Source: Deuterostichococcus epilithicus (taxonomy: Eukaryota; Chlorophyta; Trebouxiophyceae; Prasiolales; Stichococcaceae). Taken from it: DNA of 64,000 nt. The translations under genes and the position numbers were made by a program. Each line of letters begins with the position of its first letter. Within the stretch, counting starts at the first letter, position 1. Below the pieces are notes generated by a model. The model did no database searches. It was given only the letters and a program-made list of their open reading frames with translations, and was not told where the DNA came from. Location of the stretch: NCBI GenBank assembly GCA_033439295.1, contig JAVTLE010000010.1:1984001-2048000 (forward strand), in the 5' to 3' direction. Positions 12,201 through 24,276 of the stretch are shown in pieces.

Positions 12201-15200
12201 CGGCGGAATGCTGGCGCCCGGTGGCAGCGTGCCGGCGGCCTGCAAGTCGTGTGGGTGGACACATGGGAACGCGCATGGCTCGTCAGGGGGTCACAAAAGT
12301 CCATGGGCAATCGATGGTGGCTGTATGGACTACCGCTGAGACATGCGTGCTAGGCTGGCATACATTAGCCGAGAAGACGGTCAGGCTGACTGCCAGTGCA
12401 GGTACTACCATACTGCCCCTTGCTGCAAGTGACGAGCCTGCTGATGCAGCGCAACAGAAAGAGGGCTCCGCGCGCACCAGAATTGGGAACAGGACGGTGT
12501 CCACAATGTTGATGCGGGAGTTGCAGGCGGGCACATCGCCGACGACGACGGTCGCGGCGGGCAGGTTGCCTTGCGCGCTGAAGCGCACGAAGTTGTTGAC
12601 GATCTCCACCTGTGGTGACGGTCAGGCAGATTAAGAACGGACCCAGATTAAGCTCAGATTAAGCCCAGATAAACGGACAGGTCCGCTGTGCACACAAGGC
12701 AATGGTCCGCATCTGTCGCCACTAAGTGCGTGTTCCACCAGACAGCAGGCCTGGCAGGGGCAACGACGGTTGACACGTCTTCATCACAGATGTTGGCGTC
12801 CATCGATCCTGCGCACATCAGCGGGCATGCTACGGCCTCAGTTTTGTGCAATACATGACACAGCGCACCGTGACGTTCTGGCCGTCGAGATTTGGCAGCT
12901 GCTGCCCATTGAAGAGCGCGCCCTGGGAAGTGCGCAGGCCCGGCACAATGCTGTTGCGCACAATCTGCAGACGGACGCAGGAATGGAAATTCGAGGTCGT
13001 CACGAGATGGGTATCAACACAAACCCTGTGGGAAGATACCCAGCGAACGGCTTTTGACTCACCCTTCTGATACTTGAGCGGTATTACAGACATCTCTGCT
13101 GCCATGAGAGCTTGAGACACGTGTGACGCAGCTCGGCGCACCGACTCCATTAAGAGTGAAAGCATATGCCAATGGAGACAGGGCAAGCAGCACAGCGGCG
13201 CACCTGCTGCAGCAGGTTTGTGTTGGCGAACAGCTCGGGCGTGGAGATGCCGATCTGTTGCTGCAGGTTATTGAACGCATCGTCGGTCGGCGCGAAGATG
13301 GTGTTCTGTGCGTTTGGGTCGTTCAGCAAGTCGATGAGGCCGGCGGTCTGCGCCGAATCAGAAGCATTGTAGTCAGGCAGCTGCAGCGTTGCGACTGCGA
13401 GGAGAAGAGGATGGCTTCGCTTGCAAGCTGCCCAAACCTCTGAGGACTCACGGTGGCGCATACATTGAGGACATGCAGCACGGCTGTGCCAGCATAATGG
13501 TGGCATGCCAGGCTACAAGTTCCTGTTCAGGAGGGTATGTACGGAACCGAACCCAAGTGAATGGTGCTGCTTTGATTCCGCACCTGTGCAGCGCGGATGA
13601 AGGTGTCCAGCACACCGAAGGTCTGCGCAGACTGGTTGAAGGTGGTGCAACCTGCGGAGTGGAGCAGCCGTCAGTCCAGAATAGCTGTCAGTTCGAAAAA
13701 CACTGCATTAGCATGACGATGAGGTACCGCTGGTATGAGTGATCGCTGCGGTAAGTATTACGCCAATCCCGCTATATAGGATCTGCACATGATGCCGCAC
13801 GCCGTGTGCCAAGTGCACCTGGGGGCGCGGGTGCGCTCGGCGTGGCCGGCACCGCTGCTGTCGAGGAAGTCGACGTTGATCCTGGCGCTGACGCTGACGC
13901 TGAAGCTTGGGAATCAGACACGGACGCTGTTGATAACGGCGCTGTCTGCACAAGCATCGGGAGGGAAGCTCGTCAGCAGCACAACTATGCTGTCACATCT
14001 TCCACCGCATCGCCGCCAAAAGCACGGTGGTTGGTCCAGCAGTGTCTTGTGGTCTGGTACGAGGCGGTCGAGTGAAGCCTTGCGAAAGACAGCTGCGTGA
14101 CTGTTTTTATCGGGGGGCATGTGACCGCACACGAGATTGACTCCGCACCGGCAGCACATCGGCCGGCAGCAGGGCACCGTCCAGGACGAATAGCGAAGAC
14201 CTGCACGACTGGATGTTGCTCATGCGTACCGCGGCTGGAAGCCCGCCAGGCCCCGCCAGATGCAGCTTGTGCTGGATGACTTTGACCTGCGCTTGAGATT
14301 TCACTCGTCAGGCGCGCGCCGTCGCAGCACAGCTGTATGGTGGGCCTACTGAATGGTCGAGCACGTCTCCCTCGCCCTTTCCTGCAGCAGGCAGGTGCGA
14401 CTGAGGCACTGCGTCTGCACGGGAGATAGCGCAGCTGTGTGCGGCCAGGGAACCTGTCTGCTGGACAGCTCTGGAGAGCAGGGCAGACTGCTGCGGGAAA
14501 GTCCTCACCGTCAGCGGCGAGCTCGCCAGCAGCGACGGCAGCTGCTGGTTATTGGACACAGAAAACTGCGTGATGGCCCGCCCCGGCGTGATGTGCTGCT
14601 GAAGGAGCTGCGCAAAAGTCAAATACACGGGCTGTCAGATATCAAACGATGTCCCCATTCAGACCTCTCAGGTGAGAAGATCGGGAGCCTGCGAACTCGA
14701 TCCGGGTTGATGGCCAGGCCTGCAGGACATGCAGGTTGACAGCAGACCTTCGTCACGAGCGGTTTGTTGGCAAGGAGCGCCGCCTGCGTCACGTTGAGCT
14801 TCTGCTCCAGGGCGGCGAAGGCAGCATTTGTCGGCGCAAAGGCTGTGTTCACCTCGTCCCGGGTCTGCAGGGCTGCGGACAGCCCCGCCGCCTGCGGCAA
14901 CAGGTGCTGCACTGTCTGAGCCACACAGCAACATCGATGGATGAGATGGATGCTACTGCTCGTGCCGGGAAAAACAACCCACAGCTGCAGGCGTTAGCAG
15001 GCGGCCTGGCGAGAAGACGAGCTGCTGTAAGATCGCACCTTTGCTGCGGCAACGAATGTGGTCAGACCCTGCGCCTGCGCAGACTGCTCCAATGTTGGGC
15101 AGGTGCCTGCAGACGGGGAGACCCGGTCAGGGAATGCACCATTGCATTGAGCTGGATCTATTGTGGAGTCATGCACTGCTGACTGCTGCTTGGTGTGTCC

Positions 15201-15662
15201 TCATGCAAGGCAGTCGAGGTCGCCTTGTCTGCACAGCGCTGCACAGCAATGCATCGAAATGTCGGATGAGATTGGTGGATGGTTGCTGTGCTGGTGAGTG
15301 ATGCTGCATGAATCAGGAGGAGACCTGCCTGCATCTGCCGGACCCTTGGCCACAGCTGCAGCAGTCGCCTGCCTGAGCCGCCTGCCCGTGGCCCCTGAAG
15401 CGTGCAGAGGCGCCGCCGCTGCAGCTGTCACGATGGATCCTGCAGACAGGATTGCATTGTCGCGGTCCCCTGCTGGACGATGCACCATCGCTACGACCAA
15501 TCAACGTCCCAGGCACGCGATGAGCATGTAACGAGAGGACAGAAACAAAAAGGGCAGGGCTGCAAGCCTGAAACATGCGAACGGACCTGCCATGACGGCG
15601 AGCAGCAGCACGAAAGCAGTTCCGGCATGTTGGGATCTCCTATATCTCTCCGTCCCCGGCAT
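9224..15662 (-). CDS. Secreted multi-fasciclin (FAS1) HRGP-type cell-adhesion/cell-wall protein
   Basis: Start chosen at 15662 because MPGTERYRRSQ is followed by a hydrophobic signal peptide (TAFVLLLAVMAG) whose exon joins in phase to GDRDNAILS. Three FAS1 domains follow. Domain 1 (about 15100-14140) has TLEQSAQAQGLTTFVAAAK, NTAFAPTNAAFAAL, HITPG and LFVLDGALLPA. Domain 2 (about 13660-12480) has TFNQSAQTFGVLDTFIRAA, TIFAPTDDAFNNL and a closing NIVDTVLFP. Domain 3 (about 10900-9600) has TVDAVTSKIENLTIF, ITLLAPANSAFQAW and IIQVVDRLLLP. A 400-residue Pro/Ser linker (SPPPP and PPPKAS repeats, 12245-11050) separates domains 2 and 3, and a short Pro-rich tail ends LLQQNN. The mix of FAS1 domains and extensin-like repeats is the layout of Volvox algal-CAM, so an extracellular-matrix adhesion role is likely. 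Domain 1 keeps a recognisable HITPG core while domains 2 and 3 have degenerate YH motifs. Four N bases fall in the linker. Confidence 0.8.
11635..11769 (-). repeat. Two identical 57-bp units, 78-bp period, in the Pro-rich linker
   Basis: Bases 11635-11691 recur exactly at 11713-11769. On the coding strand each unit encodes a PPPSAPPPKVVPFFPAPA module, so the linker grew by in-frame tandem duplication (78 = 26 codons). Confidence 0.85.
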
Positions 15663-16545
15663 GCGAGCTTCAGGTGTGCGAGCTCGTCTATCGAGCTCGC
15701 TCAAATGCCGCTGCTTGGCACGCTTCTTCAGCCTTCGAGCCAGCCTTCGCAGGGCGGCGAAGCAAAAGCTGAATATCTAACGACTCCAACTCAATTGCCG
15801 CAGTTCTGCTTACGGGTGGCTGTCTCGTCCACGGCCGCAGGAACGCAGGCAAATGTCGGCAGGCGTCCGACCGGCCACCGCCAGTTTATGGGGATGGCGG
15901 CCGTTCACTGCGTTCCGAGGCGACGCAGCGGCCGGATAGACATCCAAGTGCCAGGCTTGCAGGAGGAAACTGTGCTATCGACCCGTCACGTCACCAGGGG
16001 GAGCTGGGAGCTCGGATGTTCCAACAAAAAGTCACAATGTCCTCTCCAAGCCTGGGATGTGGTTGCATCAGCCCCAAAACAGATATGCAAGCTCATCAAA
16101 AGCGTGCAAGATGTATGGTATATGATGCGCCGCCCTCCACTCTCGTCTGCCTCAGTTTGGGCTTTTCCGTACAGAACGAAGGAATATTGACAAATGACAG
16201 CTCATACTAGGGTTTAGCCCTTCAAGCCACTTCGACACATCCAAGCGCTGGTACTACGAGGCGGCAGGGTTCCGGAACAGAACCAGTCCGCCAACGATTC
16301 ACTTGCTTGTGATTCGACCACAGACCGTAAGCAAGCTGGCCTCGGTGGGAGCTGCGGAAAGCGAGAGCATTTTCGCATCCTGCGCATTCGGTCCAGTGCA
16401 ACGAAATTTAGACGCCTTTAACCGTGTAGTGATTATCTAGGACAGCTTTGATTGCATTGGCAGAGCCATAAATTGCTGAAGGCACTGCGACTCGAGACCT
16501 GAAGGGTCAGTTTTGACTTGAGGCGGCTACTCACAGCCAGCAGCG
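15663..16545. other. Divergent intergenic region between the FAS1 gene and SDA1
   Basis: These 880 bases separate two genes that start in opposite directions and presumably hold both promoters. A TTTAG telomere-like fragment lies near 16211. I see no convincing TATA box or other gene. Confidence 0.4.
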
Positions 16546-19500
16546 ATGGACCTTCTCACGCTGCAGGTAGGGAGCGTTCATTCCTGTTGCAGCGAACAGC
16601 TAGGAACACGCTTGCCGACCGGCACATAGGTGTATGCCCGTGCCGGCCCCCGCGCAACAAGATTTGGAACGGAAAACTTTCCGTCGGCACGTGACTGGTG
16701 CGTCCAATTTTCGGGTCTGCTGCGCAGGGCAACATCAAGCGGGATCCGGACGGCTACCTGGATGAGTTCAGACTTCAGGTCGGTGTGGGCAGCATGTACC
16801 TGCGTTCTGTGCTGTATGGTACGAAGACCCTGTCCGGAGCCAACGGCCGCGGCGCTGAGGCCCGGCATTCGTGTTGCTACAGTATCGGCACTACAAGGCG
16901 TGCCTGGACATCTTCAAGCTCAAGCCCAGCAACGAATCCCGCGAGTTCTCGGAACTTGTGGGCTTCGTCGCCCAGGTGCGCGGCTGCAGCGAATGCGGGC
17001 GGCACCGCAGCGGCAGTGCCAGCGGCACAGCTTTAAAGTGACGCCCTCGTGCATCACGACACCAGCGTCTCCGCCGCTGAGAGCCGCCCTGGCAAGGGCA
17101 TGCACAGGTGCTAGGTGTGTCTGCATTAGGCTGAGCGCTCACCGATGCTTGTGCAGGTGGCGTCCTGCTACCCAAAGGAGGTGCAGGGCTTCTCGGAGGA
17201 GATCAGCAGCCTGCTGGAGGAGCAGGCGGCCGCGCTCGATCCAAACACACGCCTGGCCGTGGTGAGCGCAGCTGGCCGCCGCTTGCGACGCCCGTTGCAA
17301 GATCGAAAGGGCCGCCGCTGCACCGAGGCTGGTCGATGCCAAGGCGCATATGCTCAGCACATCCCGGCATGCCGCCCTGAGCGGGCACATCTGCAGAGCT
17401 GCCAGTCTCTGTGAGGCCTGGGGGCGCGTGCCTGAAGACATTTCCTGTGCACATGGACAGGTGCGGGCGCTGATCCTGATGCGCAACCGGGGGACACTGA
17501 CGGCTCTGGAGGTGCTGCCGACGCTGTTCCGCCTGTTCCGCTGCCAGGATAAGGCGCTGCGCCAGCTGCTCTTCCGCCACATCATCGCTGGTGGCCTCCT
17601 CATCCATACGTGATGCCAGCATGTTGGTCACGAACCAGCTGACCTGGCGGTGTCGGCTTCGTGCACGTGATTGCCGCGGCGCACGCCGTGGCGCATGCTG
17701 CGTACTCCACAGCGCGTCTCCTGCCGGTCGACTGGCCAGTGGCCATGGGCCACTGAGCAGATGCCTGCCTGCTCACATGCGACGCTTTCGTGCCCGCGCA
17801 GACATCAAGAGCGCAAACCGGAAGCACCAGGACAACCGGCTGAACCGCGGCGTGCAGGCCTTTCTGTACAGCCTGCTGCAGGGGGAGGAGGAGGCCACCG
17901 CGCTGCGCGCCCTGGCGGTGCTCACGGAGCTGCACCGGCGCAACGTGTGGCGCGACGCGCGCACCGTCAATGTCATTGGTGAGTGGCGCCGTCAGCCATG
18001 TGGCCGAAGGCGCCGTGCGCGGCGGCGGAACGCCGCTGGTGGACCCTTGCACTTGATGAGAGTGTGCGCAGCTGGTGGCACCAGGCGCCTGCATGCCTTT
18101 ACAGGCCCTTGACTGTGTCGTGGCTGAATGCCGCACCCTGCTTGCACGGTTCGGCTTTTCAGAGCCGCCGGCAGCAGCTGTCGAGCTGGAGGGACCGCGC
18201 GGGCGCTGCCTCCGCCGACCACTGACAACCCTTGCTGTGGGTCCGCCTGCAGCGAGCGCGGTGCAGCACCCCAGCAGCCGCGTGATGCTGGCGGCGCTGA
18301 AGTTCTTCCTGGGCCAGGACGAGGCGGAGGACGCGGGGTCGGACGACGAGGACGCCCCCGGGGGGCGGGCGGAGACCGGCGCCGGGCCGCCGCCGACGAC
18401 GCCCTCGCGCAAGGACGTCTACTCCGCCACCAGCAAGGCGCGCTTGTGTGGCATGACCCGTTCGCCCTGTGGGCGACACTGAGCAGCTGGGTTCATGGCT
18501 GTTGAAGTTGCTGTGCCGCCCGACAGGGGCGGACAGTTCATCTACTCGTTATTGAGCTCGGACGCCCTCCCGCCCTGGCGGGGCACAGAGTCAACAGAAC
18601 GGCAAGGAGTGCGCGCCTCCCTGTGCAGGGCACCAACTCCAGCAAGCGCAAGAAGTCGGCCAAGATCAAGCGGGCGATGCAGGCGGTGAAGAAGCACGAG
18701 CGCCGCGCCGCGGGCTCCGTCTCCGAGTCCTTCGCCGCCATGCAGCTGCTGCACGACCCGCAGGTGCGCTTGATCATTGATTTTCCGGTGTTGTGTCATC
18801 TCCCCATGCGATACGAGTCCCTGGCCGCGGTAAGAGCGCATTCGTCGTGCTTGCAATCTCACAGCCTCTCGGACCACGATCCACCAATGCCGTGCACAGC
18901 CCGCGCTCACTCCTTACCGGACATCGTTGTCGGCGCGTGACCCCAAAGCCCGAGACCGTAACTCCTCCCCTGCCGTCCCGTGCAGACCTTTGCGGAGAAG
19001 CTGTTTGCGCGGCTGCAAAAGGCGAACGAGAAGCTGGAGACGCGGCTGGCGATGATGGGCGTCTGCAGCCGCGCCATCGGCGTGCACCGCCTGCTGCTGC
19101 TCAACTTCTACCCCTTCCTCCAAAAGTACATCCAGCCGCACCAGCTGGACGTCACTCGCATCCTGGCCATCCTGGTGCAGGCAAGCGAGAGCTACTGCCC
19201 CGCGCGCTGACCTGCCTGCACCATCGAGTTGGTGAAGCACGTCCGCAGAGCGCATGCCACGCTGAACTCGTTCTTGTCCCTCTTCAAAATGAGTTTTGCA
19301 TCCACTTCTTGCCCTGCAGATCGCGCCGAGCGCTCGACTGAAGCAGCTGACAAGCTTCACCTCGCGAAGCACAACAAGCAAACCACCAGCTGTGTGTGTC
19401 ACAAACGGGGCCTCACAAATTTGAACGTTTCCCCCCCCTGCCAGGCAGTGCACGAGCTGGTGCCGCCGGACACGCTGGCCCCGGTCCTGAAGCAGCTGGC

Positions 19501-22500
19501 GGACCAGTTCATCAACGACCGCACGCGCCCGGAGGTCATGGTCGTCGGCATCCGCACCGTGCGCGAGCTCGCCGCCCGTGCCCCCCTCATCATGACGCCC
19601 GACCTGCTGCAGGTACATGGGACTGCCCCTCGTTCTGACACTTCCTGTTGCTGTTCATGCGTCTTTGCTGTGGTGCGTGCAACACAACCCACGCGGGCAC
19701 AAACACCATCGCATCAGAAGCAGAGCCTCTCGGGACATTACCCTGGAGTGCGTCCCGCCGGGGCCGCAGCCACCTGGCTGTTGCGCCCACCTACCCATGC
19801 AGGCACGTCGCAACACTGACCTTGTGGTTTGGCGTGCGCAACCGCCGCCCCAGGCTCCTCAGGCAGGCGTGCGGGACACGAGTATGTCTACCCCATGTAT
19901 TCATTGCTTTCCACGCGCCCATCCTTCCTACTGTCCTCGCAGGACCTGGCTGAGTACCGCAAGTACAAGCACAAGGAGGTGTCGTCTGCGGCGCGGGCGC
20001 TGGTGTCCCTCTTCCGCCAGGTCAATCCGGGGCTGCTGGCCAAGAAGGACCGCGGGCGCGGCGCCGACATGGGGATGGCCCCCCTGGAGTACGGCGCCAC
20101 CGTGCTGCCGGACCGCATCGAGGTGGACCTGGAAATTTGTTTTCGTCGTCCTGCACCAGCTTGCAGCAATGTTTGCCGAAGGCGCGGTCGGGCTGGAGAG
20201 TCTGCCGGCAGCGCACCGCCCAGAGTTGCGTCGGTCCCCTTGTCAGCTGCAGGTCGTCGCGACCGCGATGTCTACGCTGGCGCTGGCGCATGGCCGAAGC
20301 TTGTGGTGGCTTCAAGCAAACCCCTGCGACCATGGCTGCGGCTGAGCCCGAGGCCGCACTGCACCGCAGGGCGCAGAGCTGCTGCAGGCGGCGGAGCTGG
20401 CCGGTGAAGATGGCAGCGGCAGCGAGCTGGAGCTCGAGTCCGACGACGAAGGCGCCTCAGACGACGAGGCTGCCTTGGACGATGAGGACGCGGCAGCGGG
20501 CTCGGGCGACGATGAGGCATCCGTCTGGGAGGAGGCGGCGTCGGAAGAGGAGGGCGGCGGCAGCGGCAGCGGCTCCGAGGCTGAGCTGGAGTTGGAAGAG
20601 GACAGCGACGCTGATGACAAAGCCGGCAGCGGCGACGAGGCGGCGGCGGCCTCCGACAGCGATGCTGACAGTGGGGAGGGCGCGGGATCCGGCAGCGACG
20701 CAGAGGCGGACACGCCAGCGGCGGCGGGCGGCAGCAGGAAGGCGGGGCGTGGCGTGAAGCGGCGTGCGCCGGGCGGCCAGGCCGACAGGTGCGCTGGCAC
20801 TCTATGCGCAATGTGGCGCGAGCTAGAGCGCGGTTCCAGCATCTCGCCGCTGGCAGTGCTCCAAGTCGAAGGTTCATGCCAGCAGTGAAATCACCAGGGA
20901 TATGGCGCGGTGGAGAAACTTTTCTGCTGCCCTGTGGGCCCTGAAGACTGGCAAAGCTGGGAAGCTCCGGCCGAACTAGAACTCAAAGCAGTGGGCTCCG
21001 CGCCGCAGCCTAAAGACACTGAAGAAGCAGCTGACGGACGCCAAGGCGGCCGCAGCGGCGGCTGCGGCGGCGCCGGAGGAGGCGGAGGCAGCGGAGCCGC
21101 TGGAGTGGGGCCGCATCCTCACGTCAGAGGACTTCGAGCGCATCAGGTGAGACTGGCTCCAGATGTGAAGTTGAAGCTGCGGCTGGAAAACCAGCACAGA
21201 GCAAAGGACGACGCAAATCCCACTCGTGGACTTGCCTTGCCCGATCCCTCGACTTGCAAGCGTCCTGGACGTGCGGCCGAAATCATCCTCTCTAGAGTCT
21301 GTGTGCTGAGATCCGCTATGTTGTGCCCCACGCAGCAGAGTTGCGGCACAAGCAGCAGCGTGGCCTCCTAACGCGGCGCGGCCTGAAGCGGTGGCAGCTG
21401 TTATCTTCCCAGGGTTCTATTGTCACATTTGCTATCCTGCGTACCTGGCACACAGGAAGCTGCGGCACAGGAAACTGGCGGACGAATTATTGGCGCGGCA
21501 TGGCCTGATGTGCTTTGAACTGCGTTCCTCCAGCAAAGGTGAACAGGGGGCTGCAGCACCGGAAGCTGGTGGTCGACGCTGTGGCACCGGCTCGGCCCAA
21601 GCGGCAGGTCCCAATTCCCTGGTTACCGAGTCACTGAGTTTGTCCACTGCCCCATGCCCCAGGGAGCTGCGGCACAAGCAGCCGGCGGACGAAAGCGCGG
21701 CACGAGCTCAGCTCGTGCCGCGCTGAAGCAGCAGAACCTCCCCATGTCAACCCTCCTGTTGCAGGTTCCCTCACCAGACCTGCTGGCCCGTGCCCCAGGG
21801 AGCCGCGGCATGGCCTGAAGAAGCAGATATTTTCCTGTTGCAAGTCCCGTTCGAATTCGCCTCACCAGACCTGCTGCCCCGTGCCCCAGGGAGCTGCGGC
21901 ACAAGAAGCTGGTGGACGACACGCTGGCGCGGCACGGCCTCAAGAGCCAGGCGCTCAACCCGAAGCGGCTGGAGCGGCTGCGGGAGGCGGCGGAGGGCGA
22001 GGCCGAGGAGCTGCTCGACGAGCAGGTGTGCGCGCCGCCATGGCGCTTTCCAACCAGCGCCTCCTTCTGCTCGCTCTGCACACTCGCTGCCTCTCCTGCT
22101 CGCCGCGTTTTCCTGCACGCTCCGCCATTTTCATAAGTGCCACCCCCGGCTTGCGGCTGGTGCCGCCTGCGCGGCGGCCATCATTGCCTGCCGCCCCTTC
22201 AGGCAGCTGCACATGGCTCCTGGGGCCAGCACACCCCCCGGGCGTGCGCGGTGCGTGGGCTNGCTGCCAATGAATGCCAATTCACTGCTGGCACACATTC
22301 ATGGCACACGTCACGGCGCCGTTCCGCCCACCTCCCTGCTGCTGCACCATCCGCTTCCAGCCGGCTCGTCCAGATCTCTGTCGGCTCCTCAACCTCCACC
22401 TCGCGCGCAGGACGTTGCCAAGTCGCGGGCGGAGCAGCGGGTACGCAGCGACGACCTGGCGTCCAAGCACAAGGGGCGCCGCAACAAGGAGGAGCGCCTG

Positions 22501-23007
22501 GCCACCGTCCTGGCAGGTCCGCCAACCTGCTGCCCATGTTCACTGCGCTCCCATGTGCAATGCTTTGCAAGGGGTTAACCTCGTAGTTCGGAGGCAGTTC
22601 GTCCGCATCATCCACCGCGTGCCGGCGACCCTCGTGGGTGGGGCTGCGAATCCTGGTCGGTGTCTGGGGCGGCTGCAGACTAGCTGGGGATGCATGTGTG
22701 TTTGCGCCGCCCCCCCTCCCCCTCCTCCCTCCCCCCCGCCTGCTGACTGGTTTACTTGGGGCTGGAAACAGGGCGGGAGGGGCGAGAATTTGGCGCGGCG
22801 GCGGGTCGCAAGAAGAACAAGNGCGGCGGCCTCAGCAACCGGCAGAAGCAGAAGGTCAAGAACATGCCGGCGCCGGCGCGGGCGGCGCAGCTCAAGCGGC
22901 GCGCGTCTGGCAAGCCGCGCGGCGCGGCTGCCAAGAAGGCGCAGCGCGGCCACACCGGTAAGAGCAACTTCGGGCGGGCCGCCGGCGGGCGCAACAAGAA
23001 GAAATGA
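16546..23007 (+). CDS. SDA1: SDA1 / SDAD1 homolog, 60S ribosomal subunit biogenesis and export factor
   Basis: Exon 1 (16546-16566, MDLLTLQ) splices to GNIKRDPDGYLDEF and then HYKACLDIFKLKPS and FSELVGFVAQVASCYPKE, matching the conserved Sda1 N-terminus. Further exons give LRQLLFRHIIADIKSANRKH, VMLAALKFFLGQDE, a Lys-rich stretch (RKKSAKIKRAMQAVKKHERR), FYPFLQKYIQPHQ, TRPEVMVVGIRTVRELAAR and YRKYKHKEVSSAARALVSLFR. A long Asp/Glu/Ser tract (about 20400-20720) precedes LEWGRILTSEDFERIR, then LRHKKLVDDTLARHGLKSQ and a basic C-terminus (KKNK, SNRQKQKVKNMPAPARAAQ, GRNKKK, stop 23005-23007). Sda1 is a nucleolar/nuclear HEAT-like protein needed for pre-60S export. The full domain order is present. 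An N at 22822 lies in the basic tail without breaking the frame. Identification is confident; a few exon edges in the acidic tract are approximate. Confidence 0.92.
21340..21900 (+). repeat. Decayed tandem copies of an SDA1 exon start
   Basis: The functional exon begins near 21892 with an acceptor inside CCCCAGGGAGCTGCGGCAC and encodes ELRHKKLVDDTLARHG. Similar stretches precede it near 21345, 21465-21505 (GCTGCGGCACAGGAAACTGG then TGGCGCGGCATGGCCTGA), 21657-21690 and 21792-21815. They share the CCCAGGGAGC(T/C)GCGGCA core but diverge or carry stops. They look like partial duplications of exon plus acceptor within the intron. Confidence 0.7.
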
Positions 23008-24276
23008 AGCTCTGGTCATCGGCCTTGACGCCTGTCGAGTGCCCGCGCTTGGCAGACACAGCACGGAACGCCGCTCGCCTGCTGCAAGGCCGTCGATGTT
23101 GTGTTGTGCTCCTGCTGTTGTCTCCTCGTGCTTTAACTGTTGAGGTGTGCATCCTGATCGAATCCAGCTATAAAACGGGTCAGTCACAGCAAGAGTGCTG
23201 AAGAAGGGGGTTCACGACTAGCTCATAGCAGACTAGCAGAGTGACGTTCATGTCATCCAGCACAGCATTTCAGCGCGTGACAGCAGATCAGCTGCTAGAC
23301 AATTTCAACAGGATTTCACATGACATCATTGTGCGTCAGGTGACTGTCCTAGCCCAGTCCGCTTCCAGCATTCACACAGACTCAGCCCTACCTTACTCTA
23401 CGTTCCCGCGCGGGCGGTTGGCTGCTGGCGCCCTAGCAGCGGTGCAGCACGGAAGCAGCAGCCCGAACCTACAACAAAGTCGTTAGTAACGCGTACGGAA
23501 GGCGCCCCGTGGCTCTTGGTGAGTCTGGTCGCTCAGTCCAGTCCAATGTGCTCCGCATGTTGCTGTTGGCGGTGTGCGGCCCGGCACGCAGCCTTCCGCA
23601 ACCAAGGCGGGGGTCTCACAGGCCCATGCGTGCTCACAGTCAGCACACCAGATAGCGCGTGCGCCCGATCAGCGTCCTTACGACTGCAATCTGCCGTGGC
23701 TTGTACAAACGGCCAGCGCCCGTCGGCCCACGTGGACGGTGTAGTCTGGTTCGGCTCGCTGACTCTTACGCCGGGCGGCGTCCGCTGCTAGGTCTTCTGT
23801 TGCGCAGTCATCGATCGTATCGCAGGAATTTCGTGCGATGCGCGGCCCAGCAAAGCGATTGGCGCGGCCCCTTCGACGTCACAGAAAAGTCCGGCTGCTG
23901 CCGACTTGTCCCCCTTAAGCCCAACCCGCTGCACGGCAGCCCCTTGCACATTGTCACCTTTTTCCACTGCAGGATTCGAGTCTCCCGCCCGAGGCCACAC
24001 CGGCGTGCCGCTGGTGGCAACTGTGCCGAGCAGGCGGCGGCTGACGGCGGCAGGTGCCGTGGGCGCACCTTGCCGCGGCGCCAGGCGGTGGCAGGGGCAC
24101 CTGATACGGAGGCCCTTGCCAGCCGAGGCCACACTAACGGCGGGGATCACGACGCAGCACCCGGGCGGCGTCAGCAACACCGCCAGCCGCCCGGTTGACA
24201 ACGGTGCTGCACCACCAGCAAGCGGGGCCGGGCGCGCCTCCTGCCCCAGGCCGTCACTCCAGGGCGTAGGCTCAGC
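23008..24276. other. Stretch without a recognised gene, SDA1 3' flank
   Basis: Presumably contains the SDA1 3' UTR and the upstream region of the next gene. Only short ORFs without splice-linked similarity are visible. Possible coding sequence after the acceptor near 23971 (CCACTGCAG) could extend the following gene upstream, but I cannot decide this. Confidence 0.35.
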
